Source of the DNA: DASQPR01 sp963797675
Lineage (GTDB): Bacteria; Actinomycetota; Actinomycetes; Mycobacteriales; Micromonosporaceae
Length of the DNA stretch: 64,000 nucleotides
Assembly: GCA_963797675.1 (NCBI GenBank)
Contig: CAWCQQ010000003.1
Coordinates: forward strand, 205,940 to 269,939
Reading direction: 5' to 3'
Position numbers and translations under genes: made by a program. The notes under the pieces were generated by a model, which saw only the letters and a program-made list of their open reading frames with translations, did no database searches and was not told the origin of the DNA. Positions 16,722-28,354 of this stretch are shown here, piece after piece (the first letter of the stretch is position 1; the number at the start of each line of letters is the position of its first letter).

Positions 16722-17690
16722 TCAGGCGGCCCGGTCGAGCGGCGGCTCGATCGCGCCGAAGATCTCGTCGAGCACCTGGTCGACCGTGACGCCGTCGAAC
16801 TGCGCGTCCGGCGTGAGCAGGACGCGGTGGGCTAGGATCGGCCGGCGCAGCGTCTGGATGTCGTCGGGGCGGACCCAGGTGCGCCCGTGTGCCAGCGCCC
16901 AGGTCTTGGCGCACCGCACGTAGGCCAGGCAGCCACGAGCGGATACCCCGAGCTTGACGTGCTTGTGCTGGCGCGATGCCTCGGCGATCCGACTCACGTA
17001 CGCGAGCGTCTCGACCCGTACGTCGACGCGGTCGGCGAGCCGGCTCAACGGTTCGATGGCGCCGCCGACGATGGCCGGCTCGATCATTGCGGCCCGGTCG
17101 CGTCGGGCCGAATCCTGCAGCAGAGCAACCATCGACTGATGATCCGGATAGTCGATGCTGGTCTTCATCAGGAACCGGTCGAGTTGCGCCTCCGGCAGCG
17201 GATACGTACCGGCCTGCTCGATCGGGTTCTGGGTAGCGATCACCATGAACGGCGTACCGACCGGATGTTCCACGCCATCAACGGTCACATGGCCCTCGTC
17301 CATCACCTCGAGCAGCGCCGACTGGGTCTTCGGCGAAGCGCGGTTGATCTCGTCGGCGAGCACGATGGAATGGAAGATCGGGCCGGGCAGGAACTCGAAC
17401 CGGTGGGTCACCTGGTCGTAGATCTGCACGCCGGTGACGTCCGACGGCAACAGGTCGGGGGTGAACTGGATGCGTGCGTTGCTGCCGACGATCGAGTTCG
17501 CGAGCGCCCGGGCCAGCGACGTCTTTCCGGTACCGGGAAAGTCTTCGAGCAGCAGATGCCCCTCGGACAGCAGGCACGTCACGGCCAGTTCGATGACATG
17601 ACGTTTGCCCAGGATCGCCTGGCCGACGTTGCCGACGATGTGATCGAACGTCTCCTGGAACAGCGCGGCCTGTTCGCCGGTGACGGTCAT
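16722..17690 (-). CDS. MoxR-family AAA+ ATPase
   Basis: A 322-residue AAA+ chaperone-type ATPase. Walker A is EDFPGTGKTSLARAL (about residues 51-65). Walker B is IVLADEINRASPKTQSALLE. Sensor 1 lies in FMVIATQNPIEQAGTYPLPEAQLDRF, which also holds the family signature. Sensor 2 lies in the C-terminal lid (SARGCLAYVRCAKTWAL). Ribosome site GAGG is six bases before ATG 17690. MoxR proteins use ATP to insert metal into or remodel VWA proteins; the client here is almost certainly the neighbouring DUF58 protein. The gene starts 41 bp after the end of the giant surface-protein gene on the same strand and is likely part of one long operon from the phosphatase at 28.1 kb. Confidence 0.93.
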   Translation of the reverse strand: MTVTGEQAALFQETFDHIVGNVGQAILGKRHVIELAVTCLLSEGHLLLEDFPGTGKTSLARALANSIVGSNARIQFTPDLLPSDVTGVQIYDQVTHRFEFLPGPIFHSIVLADEINRASPKTQSALLEVMDEGHVTVDGVEHPVGTPFMVIATQNPIEQAGTYPLPEAQLDRFLMKTSIDYPDHQSMVALLQDSARRDRAAMIEPAIVGGAIEPLSRLADRVDVRVETLAYVSRIAEASRQHKHVKLGVSARGCLAYVRCAKTWALAHGRTWVRPDDIQTLRRPILAHRVLLTPDAQFDGVTVDQVLDEIFGAIEPPLDRAA

Positions 17691-17730
17691 GCGGTGCCTC
17701 GTTTCTGTGAGTAGTTCTCGAAAGGGGCCG

Positions 17731-20700
17731 TTAGTACCAGGTCATCGTGGAGGATGCGCTCTGGCTGGAGTTCTTGCACGTGACCGACGCGGAGAAGCCG
17801 GGCGCGCCGAGCCAGTTGTTGGAGTCCCGGTTGACGTTGGTGGTGTAGGTCTCCACGCCGAACTGCCCGGGCAAGCCGTCGTTGAAGTTCGTGGAGAACG
17901 TGCACTTGTACGTCGCCGTGAAGTTCGACGTGGCGATGTGCATGTACGCGCACGACGGGTTGACACAACTGCCGCCGCTGCACGGGGTGGTGTTGTCGTT
18001 GCAGGCGCGACCCTTGGAGATCACCACGGTCGCCGGTGGTGAACTGGTGGTGGCACTCCCCTGCGCGCTGACCGTGGCCCGCCCGGACGCCGTCACGGTG
18101 ATCTTGATGGTGTCCGTCGCGCTGTAGCCCATGTTGTCCGAGCTGCTCCAGCTCCACGCACCGGTGCCGGTGGTGAACGTCTGACTCTGCTTGCTCGACT
18201 GCACGTGCACGGATGCGGTGGCACCGTTCGGGTTGACCGACACGGTGAAGTTGACCGTGGTGCCGCTCGCCGACGCGCTGACCGCCGGGCTCTTCAGCGG
18301 GCCGTACGTCGTGACGCTCACGGTCGTGGCCGAGTCGCATGCGCTGCCCGATCCGGCGATCCCCTTGCTGCCGTTGCAGTCCTTCAGGCTGATCGTGGTC
18401 GCCTGACCGTTGGACAGGCCGTTGATCGTCTCGGAGACGCCGTTCTGGCCACCGGTTGAGAACGTCCACGTGCCGCAACTGCTGCCGCCGGCCGTACAGC
18501 TGATGGTCGAACTGGCGCCGTGCGAAGCCGGTGCGTCGAACGTGATTGTCGCCTGCCCGTCCGCGCCGGTCGCGGTCGCCTTGAGCTGCTTGACCGGATC
18601 GGGCGTCGCGCTCGCCTCCATCTGCGCGGCCGGGCCCTGCTTGGACGTGTGGGTGCTGGGCGCGGCCGGTGCGTCCGCGTTCGCGGCGATCAGCGAGTAC
18701 GCGTACACCGTGCCGTCATTGGCCAGGCCGTCATCCGGGCAGGATGTGGCGGTGACATCCGCGCACACGGTCTTCGGTGTGCCGCCGGTGCGCTTCAACG
18801 TGTACGTCGTCGGCCCCGGACCGTTCGGGTCGACCGCCGGCCACGACACCGTGACCGCTCGCGACGACGAATCCGCCGAATTGCTGGACGTGAACGTCGG
18901 TGCAGGCGGTGTCGGCGGTGCGCCGCCGGACTGTCCGTCGACTGTCACGGCCGGTCCTGGACCGTCGAGGTTCACCGCGATCACCCGGAACGTGTACTCG
19001 GTGTCGTTATCCAACCCGGTCGCGACGAAGCTGGTTGCGGGAGCATTGACCGGCCTCGACCCGCCGCCACTCCAGGTGACGTCGTAGTGCAGGACCGGTG
19101 TGCCTTCGTTCGGCGGCGCGTTCCAGCTCACGTTGAGCGTGTGATCCTGCGGGTTCGCGACGACGAGTGCAGTGACCGCCCCGGGTACCGTGTTCGGCTT
19201 CGCGCCGGGCGAGTCACCGCTGTACGTGCCCCAGCCGACCACGTTGTGCGCCCGGACCTTGAACGTGTACGTGACACCGTTGGTCAGGCCCGTGATCAGG
19301 CATGGTGATGCGGCACAGATCTGAGTCCCGCCCGCGTACGCCACCTGGAACTCGTCGATCGGAGCGCCGTTGTTGGCGGGCTGCGACCAGGACAACTGGA
19401 CCGACTTGTTCAGCGTGATCCGGCCGACCGCGGGCGTACCCGGGGGGTCCGGCACGCCCAGCACGTTGAGCGTGATCCGCGCGTTGACGATCCGGTCGGC
19501 CCGGGTCAGGTCGGCGACGTCGGAGACGCTCACCACGAAACTCATCGCGCCGTGCGCCTTCGGGTCCGGCGTGATCTGTACGACCGCGCCGGACGTGTGG
19601 GTGACCGCGGCCGGGCCGTAGGACTGGCTCACGTCGACCACCGAGATCACGGGATCGCGCAGCTCCGAGGTGACCAGGCTGGACATATCGACGGTCACGG
19701 TACGGCCGGCGTTGGTGGTTCGGTGGACGTCCTCCACCGATGGGCGTTTCGCCGCCCGTACCAGCACCGGCAGGGTTGCCGTCACGCCGTCGTAGCCGGC
19801 GACGCCGATCGTCAGCGTGCCGGTCGCCCCGGGTACGGCGGCCGAATCGGCGGTGATCCGCAGCGTGTGCGTACCGGATCCGGCCACCTCCACGCTCGCC
19901 GGCGCGGCCTGCCACGATGCGGTGTACTGCAGCCCGGGAAGCGTACCGGCGTCGGCCGCCCAGACGTGGCAGATCGACGTCACGTCCAGCGTCACCGGGT
20001 CGCCGCCCTCGACCACAGTCAGCGGCTGCGACGGGCAGCGCAGCACGGGCACCGCCGCACCGATCTGCACCGGAATGTTGAGATCCACGACGTGACCGTT
20101 CGGGTCGGTGAGCGACACGCCGTCGGTGACCTGGATCGTCACCGCCGCCGGACCGGTGTAGTCGCCCGCGGTCAGCACGATCGACGTATCGGCCTGGTTC
20201 GTGATCCGCAGATCCTCCGCCGGTGCCGCGCTCATCTCGTCGGTCGTGGTCAACCGCACCGGCTTGCCGCCCGGATCGACGACGACGCTGGACAGCGCGA
20301 CCGTCCGGGAGCCGTTGCGCGGCACGTCGATGGTGGTGCCCGGTTGCACGTACGGGTAGCCGACGCCGAGCGCAGGCACGTGGATGAGACCGACGGCCGT
20401 CGCGCCGCCGCCGTCGACGACCTCGTAGGAGACCGTCCGCGGCGCCGTTGCGGCGGTCACCGTCACCGATGTCGCCGTCGAGGTGGCCTGGTCGTCGAAG
20501 ACCTTGTCGACCTTCACGTCGCCGACGTTGCTGTCCGGATCCTCGACGTACTTGGTGATGTCCACGGTGACCGATTTCGTCGACGCGTTGACGCTCGGAT
20601 AGGCGTCGGCAGCGACCGGCGGGATATCCGCGCCGGTGTCGCTGCGGACGGTCAGCGCGGCCTCGGACGGCGGATTGATGCCGTCCGAGATCCGGTAGCG

Positions 20701-23700
20701 GATGACCAGCGGCACGCCGTTGGCCGGCGGTGCGACGGCTTCGACGTATCCAGCTCCGACCGACGCGGAGTCGAGGTCGAGATATCCGGCGAGGCTCGCG
20801 TCGGCGGCGGTGAGCGGCTGAACGGTCACGGTGTCACCGGTCGCCACCAGATCGTTCGCGAGCACGTTCACGCGGACGTGTGCGCCGGGTGCGGCGGACA
20901 CGTCGTCGTCGACGGCGACCGGCGGCTGCGGTACGTCCGGCGCGACGATGCCGATCCGTACCGTGGCCTGGCCCTGCTGGCCGTACCGGTCGATGACCAC
21001 GTAACTGAACGACTCGGTACCGGCGCTGTCGGGATAGGCCTGGTAGGTCAGCGATGTCGCGTTGAAACGCAGCACCCGGCCGAGCGTCGGCGCACTGGCG
21101 ACGCCCGCGACCGCGACCGTGTCACCGTCCGGATCCACGCCGGTCGTCGGCACCTGCACGGTGATCGTCTGACCGGCGACCGCGCGGGCGTCAATCGGCT
21201 GCGGCTGCGGCGGCCGGTCCGGGTTCGTCGTACCGGGCAGCGGCACGATCGTGACGTGCAGCTTCCCGTCGGTACGGTTGCCGGATGCGTCGGAGGCGAC
21301 GTAGTCGACGATGATCTGCCGGGCTGCCGGTACGGCCGGCGGGGCAACGAAGCGGACCGCGTTGCCGCTGACGTACGCGGCGCCGGTCGGAGGCGAGCCG
21401 GCCGCGCCGCTGACCACGAGCCGGCCTGCTCCAGGCGCACCCGGCACGTTCGGCACCAGCGTCATCGGGGCGCCGGCCGGGTTGGTGTCGTTGTCCAGTA
21501 CTGCGACGGTGACCTCGTCGCCGGCCCGTACGGTCGCGTAGTCGTCGGTGGTGACCGGGGTCGTACTGGCCTCGGCCGGCAGTTCGGCGACCGTGACCTC
21601 GCCGGTGACCGGGCTGGTCTGGCCATCGCTGATGGTGTAGTCGACGACCTGCGCCGCGGCGGTGATCGAGCCGTCTGATGTGTTGATCCGCAGCCAGTGT
21701 CCACCGACGATGGCGACCTGGAGGTTGGAATCGGCGGCGCGCGGGGCCGCGTGCGTGACGACCAGGACGCCACCGGCCGGGTCGAAGTCGTTCGCCAGCA
21801 CATCAACCGTGGCGGGCTGCTGGCCGTGCAGTACGGCGGCGTCCGGCATCGCGACCGGTGGCTGCGCCGACCCGGGATCGGCGACCACATCGACGCGGAT
21901 CGCACCGTTCGCGAACGCGGCGTTGCCGAACGCCGCCCGGTACGCGAGGTGGTAGGCGCCCGGACGGGCCGCGGTGACGACGACGTCGCCGGTCTCCCGG
22001 TCGGTGGTGACGGTCGTACCGGCGGGGCTGGCCAGGTCTCCGGCGAGTTCGAGCTTTGCCGCCGGGTCGGACGGATCCGAGCCGGGCAGGTCGTTGTCCA
22101 GCGGTCGGATCACGATCGGTTCGCCGACCTGGCCGCGGGCCATATCCGGCTGGGTGACGGCGGCGACCGCGTTCGTCGCCGTCGGCGGCTGCACCGCGAT
22201 GGACACCTTGCCGGTCACGCCGGGCGCGATACCGTCGGTCACCGTGTACGCGATGGTCTGATTGCCGCCGGTAGCGGGCGCAATGTAGTCGAGGGCGCCG
22301 TCCGGGGTGGTCGCCACCGATCCGCCCTTCACGGTCGCACCGACCAGGCCGATCGGGTCACCGTCGTAATCCCGCCAATCGGACAGCACTGGAATGTCGA
22401 GGTGACCGCCGGCCGGCACCGTCCAGGTTCGCGGACGGTAGCCCGGATAGAGCGCGGGTGGCTTGTTGTCGTCGGGTCCGCGGATCTGCACCGTGACGTC
22501 CGCAAACGCGGTCAGCTTGCCGTCGCTGACGGTGTACTTGAAGTGCACCGATCCGCTGGACTCCGGGATCGACACGGCCACGGTCTGCCCGTCCGGGGCG
22601 ATCGCGACGCGTGCGTGCGGATTGTCGGGTGCGCTCACTCCGGAGATCGCCAGGATCGCTCCGGACGGATCGGAGTCGTTGTCCAGGACGTGTAGCAGCG
22701 TGGTCCGACCGGGACGGGCGCCCAGCGTGTCGTCAACCGCTTTCGGCGGCAGCGTACGCCCGTCCTGAGAGATGTTGGCGTCGTTCTTGGTGCCTTTCGC
22801 GACGTCGATCGGCGGCGGGCGGACCGACAGCCAGTCGTCGACCCGGCGCTGGTTGGACAGATCCCAGATGGCACCGGTCTGCAGGTCGTTGAGCACGATG
22901 GCGTCCCGGTTGACCCGGAACTCGGGCTGCACGAGCTGGATGTTGCCGCTGAGCGGCACCGGCACCGCCGCGCCGCCGTCGCAGGACCGCACGTAGCCGC
23001 CGCTGGCTCCGCCCCATGCGGCGTGGACGCAGTTGTCCAGCCGCACCGGCGCTGCCGGCGTGCCGGTCCGCGCGGTGGTCAGCACGGTCACCTGACCGCT
23101 GGACAGGTCCACCGAGACCAGCGCCGTGGGCGTCGCCAGGATGACGTCGTTCGCGGCCGCACCCGGCGCCTGCGGGACGACGGTGGCGTCCGCGGTCATC
23201 CGTCCGGTCGAGGCGCCGAGCGACGCGACCGGGCCGCCCACGACGATCACGGTGCCGGTGGTCGGGTCGATCACCACGAGCCGGTCACCGACCGCGGTCG
23301 CCTCGACCGCCTGAACACCGTGTGTCAGCTGCGAATACTGCGGCCGGCCGAAGCCGGTGGCGGTCGGCTCGATGGTCGCGACCCGGCCGGCCGCGGACAC
23401 CGCGTACACGGCGCCGTCGACGCCGACCGCGAGCGCAGCGTTTGCGGGTACGCCTTTGATGCCGACGGTCGCGATACTCTTGGAGGCCGGGTCCACGGCA
23501 CTGAGCGAGGAGATGCCGGAGACGGTGTCGACGCGGCCGGCCCACACCGTACCGGTGTCCGGGTCGAGGACCGCGATCGTGCCGCCGGCCAGCTCCACCT
23601 GGTCGGTGGCGGCAATCGGCAGGCCGTCGTCGCCGGCCGGGACACCGCGGCTCACATCGACCGGGTAGAGCACGCCGGACGCCTGGTCCCACGCCGCGAC

Positions 23701-23967
23701 CGCCGAACCCTGCTGAATGATGTCCAGTGTGGACGAACTCTGCGCGCCTCCGGGCGGGAAGAAGGCGGCGTCGATCTGCCCGGCCGGCTTGTTCAACCGG
23801 CCGAACATGTGATCCGCGCTGCTGGTGACCCAGATACCGCCATCGTCCAGGGTGACGTGCTCGACCGGGAACCCGGCCGCGAACACCGCCGAAACCACCA
23901 GGATCACCGCACCGGCGAACAGCACCAGGGCCGATGTCGCCGTCGTCGTCCGCCGTCCGCGCCTCAT
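17731..23967 (-). CDS. Giant surface protein with Ig-like and fibronectin type III repeats
   Basis: A 2078-residue protein anchored by one N-terminal helix (TTTATSALVLFAGAVILVVSAVFA). Residues about 40-370 look like a beta-propeller (repeated IAVLDPDTGTVWAG, VVIDPTTGTVIVVGG). From about 410 to 1450 there are many Ig/cadherin-like units of about 95 residues, each with the pattern PxAxDDxxxxxxGxxxxxxVLxNDxDPxG (VLDNDSDPSG, VLANDFDPAG, VLDNDTNPAG, VLANDLV). From about 1490 fibronectin type III units follow (LNKSVQLSWSQPANNGAPID, TLNVSWNAPPNEGTPV), and the end is Cys-containing. ATG 23967 overlaps the kinase stop as ATGA. Such proteins accompany the kinase/MoxR module in actinobacteria; an envelope-sensing or adhesive role is inferred. 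Confidence 0.88.
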   Translation of the reverse strand: MRRGRRTTTATSALVLFAGAVILVVSAVFAAGFPVEHVTLDDGGIWVTSSADHMFGRLNKPAGQIDAAFFPPGGAQSSSTLDIIQQGSAVAAWDQASGVLYPVDVSRGVPAGDDGLPIAATDQVELAGGTIAVLDPDTGTVWAGRVDTVSGISSLSAVDPASKSIATVGIKGVPANAALAVGVDGAVYAVSAAGRVATIEPTATGFGRPQYSQLTHGVQAVEATAVGDRLVVIDPTTGTVIVVGGPVASLGASTGRMTADATVVPQAPGAAANDVILATPTALVSVDLSSGQVTVLTTARTGTPAAPVRLDNCVHAAWGGASGGYVRSCDGGAAVPVPLSGNIQLVQPEFRVNRDAIVLNDLQTGAIWDLSNQRRVDDWLSVRPPPIDVAKGTKNDANISQDGRTLPPKAVDDTLGARPGRTTLLHVLDNDSDPSGAILAISGVSAPDNPHARVAIAPDGQTVAVSIPESSGSVHFKYTVSDGKLTAFADVTVQIRGPDDNKPPALYPGYRPRTWTVPAGGHLDIPVLSDWRDYDGDPIGLVGATVKGGSVATTPDGALDYIAPATGGNQTIAYTVTDGIAPGVTGKVSIAVQPPTATNAVAAVTQPDMARGQVGEPIVIRPLDNDLPGSDPSDPAAKLELAGDLASPAGTTVTTDRETGDVVVTAARPGAYHLAYRAAFGNAAFANGAIRVDVVADPGSAQPPVAMPDAAVLHGQQPATVDVLANDFDPAGGVLVVTHAAPRAADSNLQVAIVGGHWLRINTSDGSITAAAQVVDYTISDGQTSPVTGEVTVAELPAEASTTPVTTDDYATVRAGDEVTVAVLDNDTNPAGAPMTLVPNVPGAPGAGRLVVSGAAGSPPTGAAYVSGNAVRFVAPPAVPAARQIIVDYVASDASGNRTDGKLHVTIVPLPGTTNPDRPPQPQPIDARAVAGQTITVQVPTTGVDPDGDTVAVAGVASAPTLGRVLRFNATSLTYQAYPDSAGTESFSYVVIDRYGQQGQATVRIGIVAPDVPQPPVAVDDDVSAAPGAHVRVNVLANDLVATGDTVTVQPLTAADASLAGYLDLDSASVGAGYVEAVAPPANGVPLVIRYRISDGINPPSEAALTVRSDTGADIPPVAADAYPSVNASTKSVTVDITKYVEDPDSNVGDVKVDKVFDDQATSTATSVTVTAATAPRTVSYEVVDGGGATAVGLIHVPALGVGYPYVQPGTTIDVPRNGSRTVALSSVVVDPGGKPVRLTTTDEMSAAPAEDLRITNQADTSIVLTAGDYTGPAAVTIQVTDGVSLTDPNGHVVDLNIPVQIGAAVPVLRCPSQPLTVVEGGDPVTLDVTSICHVWAADAGTLPGLQYTASWQAAPASVEVAGSGTHTLRITADSAAVPGATGTLTIGVAGYDGVTATLPVLVRAAKRPSVEDVHRTTNAGRTVTVDMSSLVTSELRDPVISVVDVSQSYGPAAVTHTSGAVVQITPDPKAHGAMSFVVSVSDVADLTRADRIVNARITLNVLGVPDPPGTPAVGRITLNKSVQLSWSQPANNGAPIDEFQVAYAGGTQICAASPCLITGLTNGVTYTFKVRAHNVVGWGTYSGDSPGAKPNTVPGAVTALVVANPQDHTLNVSWNAPPNEGTPVLHYDVTWSGGGSRPVNAPATSFVATGLDNDTEYTFRVIAVNLDGPGPAVTVDGQSGGAPPTPPAPTFTSSNSADSSSRAVTVSWPAVDPNGPGPTTYTLKRTGGTPKTVCADVTATSCPDDGLANDGTVYAYSLIAANADAPAAPSTHTSKQGPAAQMEASATPDPVKQLKATATGADGQATITFDAPASHGASSTISCTAGGSSCGTWTFSTGGQNGVSETINGLSNGQATTISLKDCNGSKGIAGSGSACDSATTVSVTTYGPLKSPAVSASASGTTVNFTVSVNPNGATASVHVQSSKQSQTFTTGTGAWSWSSSDNMGYSATDTIKITVTASGRATVSAQGSATTSSPPATVVISKGRACNDNTTPCSGGSCVNPSCAYMHIATSNFTATYKCTFSTNFNDGLPGQFGVETYTTNVNRDSNNWLGAPGFSASVTCKNSSQSASSTMTWY

Positions 23968-25438
23968 ATCCCGCACCCTTCCGGAGACCAGTCCGGGTTG
24001 CCCTGGCCGTCATCCCGGATGACCTCGACCTGGATGCACAGCTGCTTGCCGGGCTCGTCCACGACGGTGACACTCGGCTGGTCGGCCGTGACCAGCGTGG
24101 TGCTGCCGGCGACGCGCCAGAAGAACGTGTCGGACGCCTCCGCGCCGTCGTACGTCCATCGGAACGTGATCCCTGCTCCGGTCCGCGTCGCGGTGATCGA
24201 GACCACGCCGAGCGGCAGATCGCCGCTGTCGGCGTTCTGGCTGCTCCCCTGCGTCGGGCTCGGGGTCGGCCGCGGTGATCCGTGCGCGGACCACGCGATG
24301 CCCGCGACCACCGCCGCGCACACGACGGTCGCGGCTAGACCCACCACCCATCCGGACACCCGGGTACGCCGGACCTCGGGCGTCGCGTCGGAACCGCTCC
24401 AATTCGTGCTGGTACGCATGACCGTTGCATCGGTGACCGCAGTGGCCGGTGCAGCCGTGCCCGGGAGCCGGATCTGTGCCCGGCCGGCCGGCCACTCGAC
24501 CGGCTCCGGTGCCTTCGGCGGCGCCGGGCGCGGCGATGTCTCGACGAATCGCGGCGGCAGCGCGGCGACCTCCGCCGCACCGTGCCACGGCGCATCGGCC
24601 GGCGCCGGCCCGCCCAGCGACGCCTCGATGTCCCGCAGTTCCGCCGCGACCATCGACGCCGACTCGGGCCGGCGTTCCGGCGTCTGGGCCAGCATCCGGG
24701 ACAGCAGATTCTCGAACGCGGCCGGCACATCGGCCCGGCCGGTCGCGGGTGCGGTGGTGTTCTGGATCCGCCACTCGAGCGCTTCGCGGGTGTCGGCCGT
24801 CCGCGCGTACGGCGGTCGGCCGGTGAGCAGGTGGAACAGCGTGGCACCGAGGGAGTACACATCGGAGGATCGCCGGCTGTCGCCGCCCGTGATCACCTCC
24901 GCCGGCGACCAGGGTAGCGAGAGTCCACCGGCATCCGAGCGCTGATCGGGTCCGACCCAACCGGCGATGCCGAAGTCGGTCAGCCGCGGTGTGCCGTACT
25001 CGTCGATCAGGATGTTCGCCGGTTTGATGTCACGATGCAGCAGTCCCAGCCGGTGCGCGGCATCGAGGGCTCCGGCGATCTGTACGCCGACCCGCAGCAC
25101 CTTGCCGACCGCGAGCGGGCTGTCGGAGACCAGTTCGGCCAGGCTGCGGCCCGGGTAGTACGGCATGATGATGTAGTGACGGCCGTCCGGCGCGACATCG
25201 GCCACGATCACCTGGACGATGTTCGGGTGGTTGCCGAGCTTGGCCATCATGTCCGCTTCGGCGTCGCGCTGCTCCGGCGCGACGTCGGCGCCGAGCCCGG
25301 TGAGCACCTTCACCGCGACATCACGGCGCGGGCTGCGCTGCCGGTAGCGGTGGACGACCGAGTAGCCGCCGGTGGCGATGTCGGCAACGTACTGGTAGCC
25401 GGCGATCTGCGGTGGGCGCGGCCCGGCGGCGGTGGGCG

Positions 25439-25442
<4 letters not shown>
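23964..25442 (-). CDS. Membrane-anchored serine/threonine protein kinase
   Basis: A 492-residue PknB-type kinase. Residues 15-285 are the catalytic domain, with the Gly-rich loop DIATGGYSVVH, Lys45 in VAVKVL, catalytic loop HRDIKPANIL (136-145), TDFG (155-158), and APE-like SPAEVITGG. After a Pro-rich linker comes one membrane helix (VVGLAATVVCAAVVAGIAWSA, about 360-380). The 110-residue outer domain has one fibronectin-like beta unit (GVVSITATRTGAGITFRWTYDG) and two Cys. PASTA repeats are absent. It overlaps the surface-protein gene (ATGA) and is itself overlapped by four bases by the FHA gene. With FHA and PP2C partners upstream it makes a reversible phosphorylation switch, which probably controls the adjoining surface or secretion systems. 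Confidence 0.92.
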
Positions 25443-27330
<1,888 letters not shown>

Positions 27331-27334
<4 letters not shown>

Positions 27335-28113
27335 CCGGCACGCTCCGTACGCCGTACCCGCGGCGCCGTGTCGTCGATCGTCGCACCCGGGGATGCCACG
27401 TGATCCAGGACGATCACGGTGACGTCATCCCGGCCGCCGTACGCGATCGCACGCCGGACCAACTCGTCGGCTGCCCGCTGCGGCACGGCTTCGCTCCGGA
27501 GAACCTCGGTGACCTCGGCATCCGCCAACTCGAGTGACAGGCCGTCGGAGCAGATCAGGAACCGTTCACCGGCCGCCGGTGGGAACACCCACACATCCGG
27601 TTCCGGCGCCGGATCGGATCCCAAGGCACGGGTGACGATGTGGCGGCGCGGATGTGCACCGGCATCGGCGGCGGCGAGCGTGCCGGCCGCGACGAGTTCG
27701 GCGACCTCGGTATGGTCGACCGTCACCTGAACGAGCGTGTCCTCCATGAAGCGGTACACGCGCGAGTCCCCGACGTTGAATACCACCCAATGATCGGTAC
27801 CGGCGATACACACCAGGCCGGCGCCGGCGATGGTCGTACCCATGCCTTGTCGTTCCGGGTGTTCGTCGGCGGAGGCGAGGATATCGCCGTTGGCAACACC
27901 CAATTCGGCCCGGACATCGTCGGGCGTGAACGTACGCCGTTCGCCGAGCCGACGCAGCCGAGCGACGGCCAGGCTACTGGCCACTTCGCCGGCCGCATGG
28001 CCGCCCATCCCGTCGGCGACCGCGAACATGCCGTCGGACACCAGCACGCTGTCCTGGTTGACGTGCCGGAACTGCCCGATGGCGCTGGCGAATCCAGACT
28101 GGACCGTGAGCAT
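27331..28113 (-). CDS. PP2C-family protein serine/threonine phosphatase
   Basis: A 260-residue metal-dependent phosphatase that would reverse the action of the linked kinase. Motifs follow the PstP type: GFASAIGQFRHVNQDSVL (Arg and Asp at the active site), AVADGMGGHAAGE (two-metal Asp-Gly), VVFNVGDSRVYR, LICSDGLSLEL, and GGRDDVTVIVLD. There is no membrane segment, unlike mycobacterial PstP. The start ATG 28113 is chosen because motif 1 begins within ten residues of it. A frame extending to 28590 is antisense to eccE and not protein-like. It is the first gene of the minus-strand phosphorylation operon and is divergent from eccE across 241 bp. Confidence 0.92.
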
Positions 28114-28354
28114 TATCGGACCACCATCAACCGCACTCCTTGCACAAACCGGAGGAAGCCAAACACCGGGCGAAGCATACGTAGCCCATCCATTCGAGCT
28201 GACGAATAACTCTTCGCGCTGTCGACCATAGCCTGTATGGCCGCCTCGCGCGTTCCCGGATGCGACGCGAAGACGAGTCAACCATGGACGGATCCAGTCC
28301 CTATGATGGGTCGAGCAGAAGGACCGGGCAGGGATTACGGGGGTCGAGGCGAGC
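28114..28354. promoter_or_regulatory. Divergent promoter region between phosphatase and eccE
   Basis: A 241-bp non-coding gap that must hold promoters for both the minus-strand phosphorylation operon and the plus-strand eccE pair. The clearest element is TATGAT at 28302-28307, a good -10 box for eccE. The -35 area (around GTCAAC) is weak, suggesting an alternative sigma factor or an activator. I see no strong palindrome. Confidence 0.35.

Noticed and set aside
19552..21678. 708-codon plus-strand frame inside the giant surface-protein gene
   Set aside because: Arg/His/Asp-rich shadow with no ribosome site; the Ig-like repeats on the minus strand explain the sequence.
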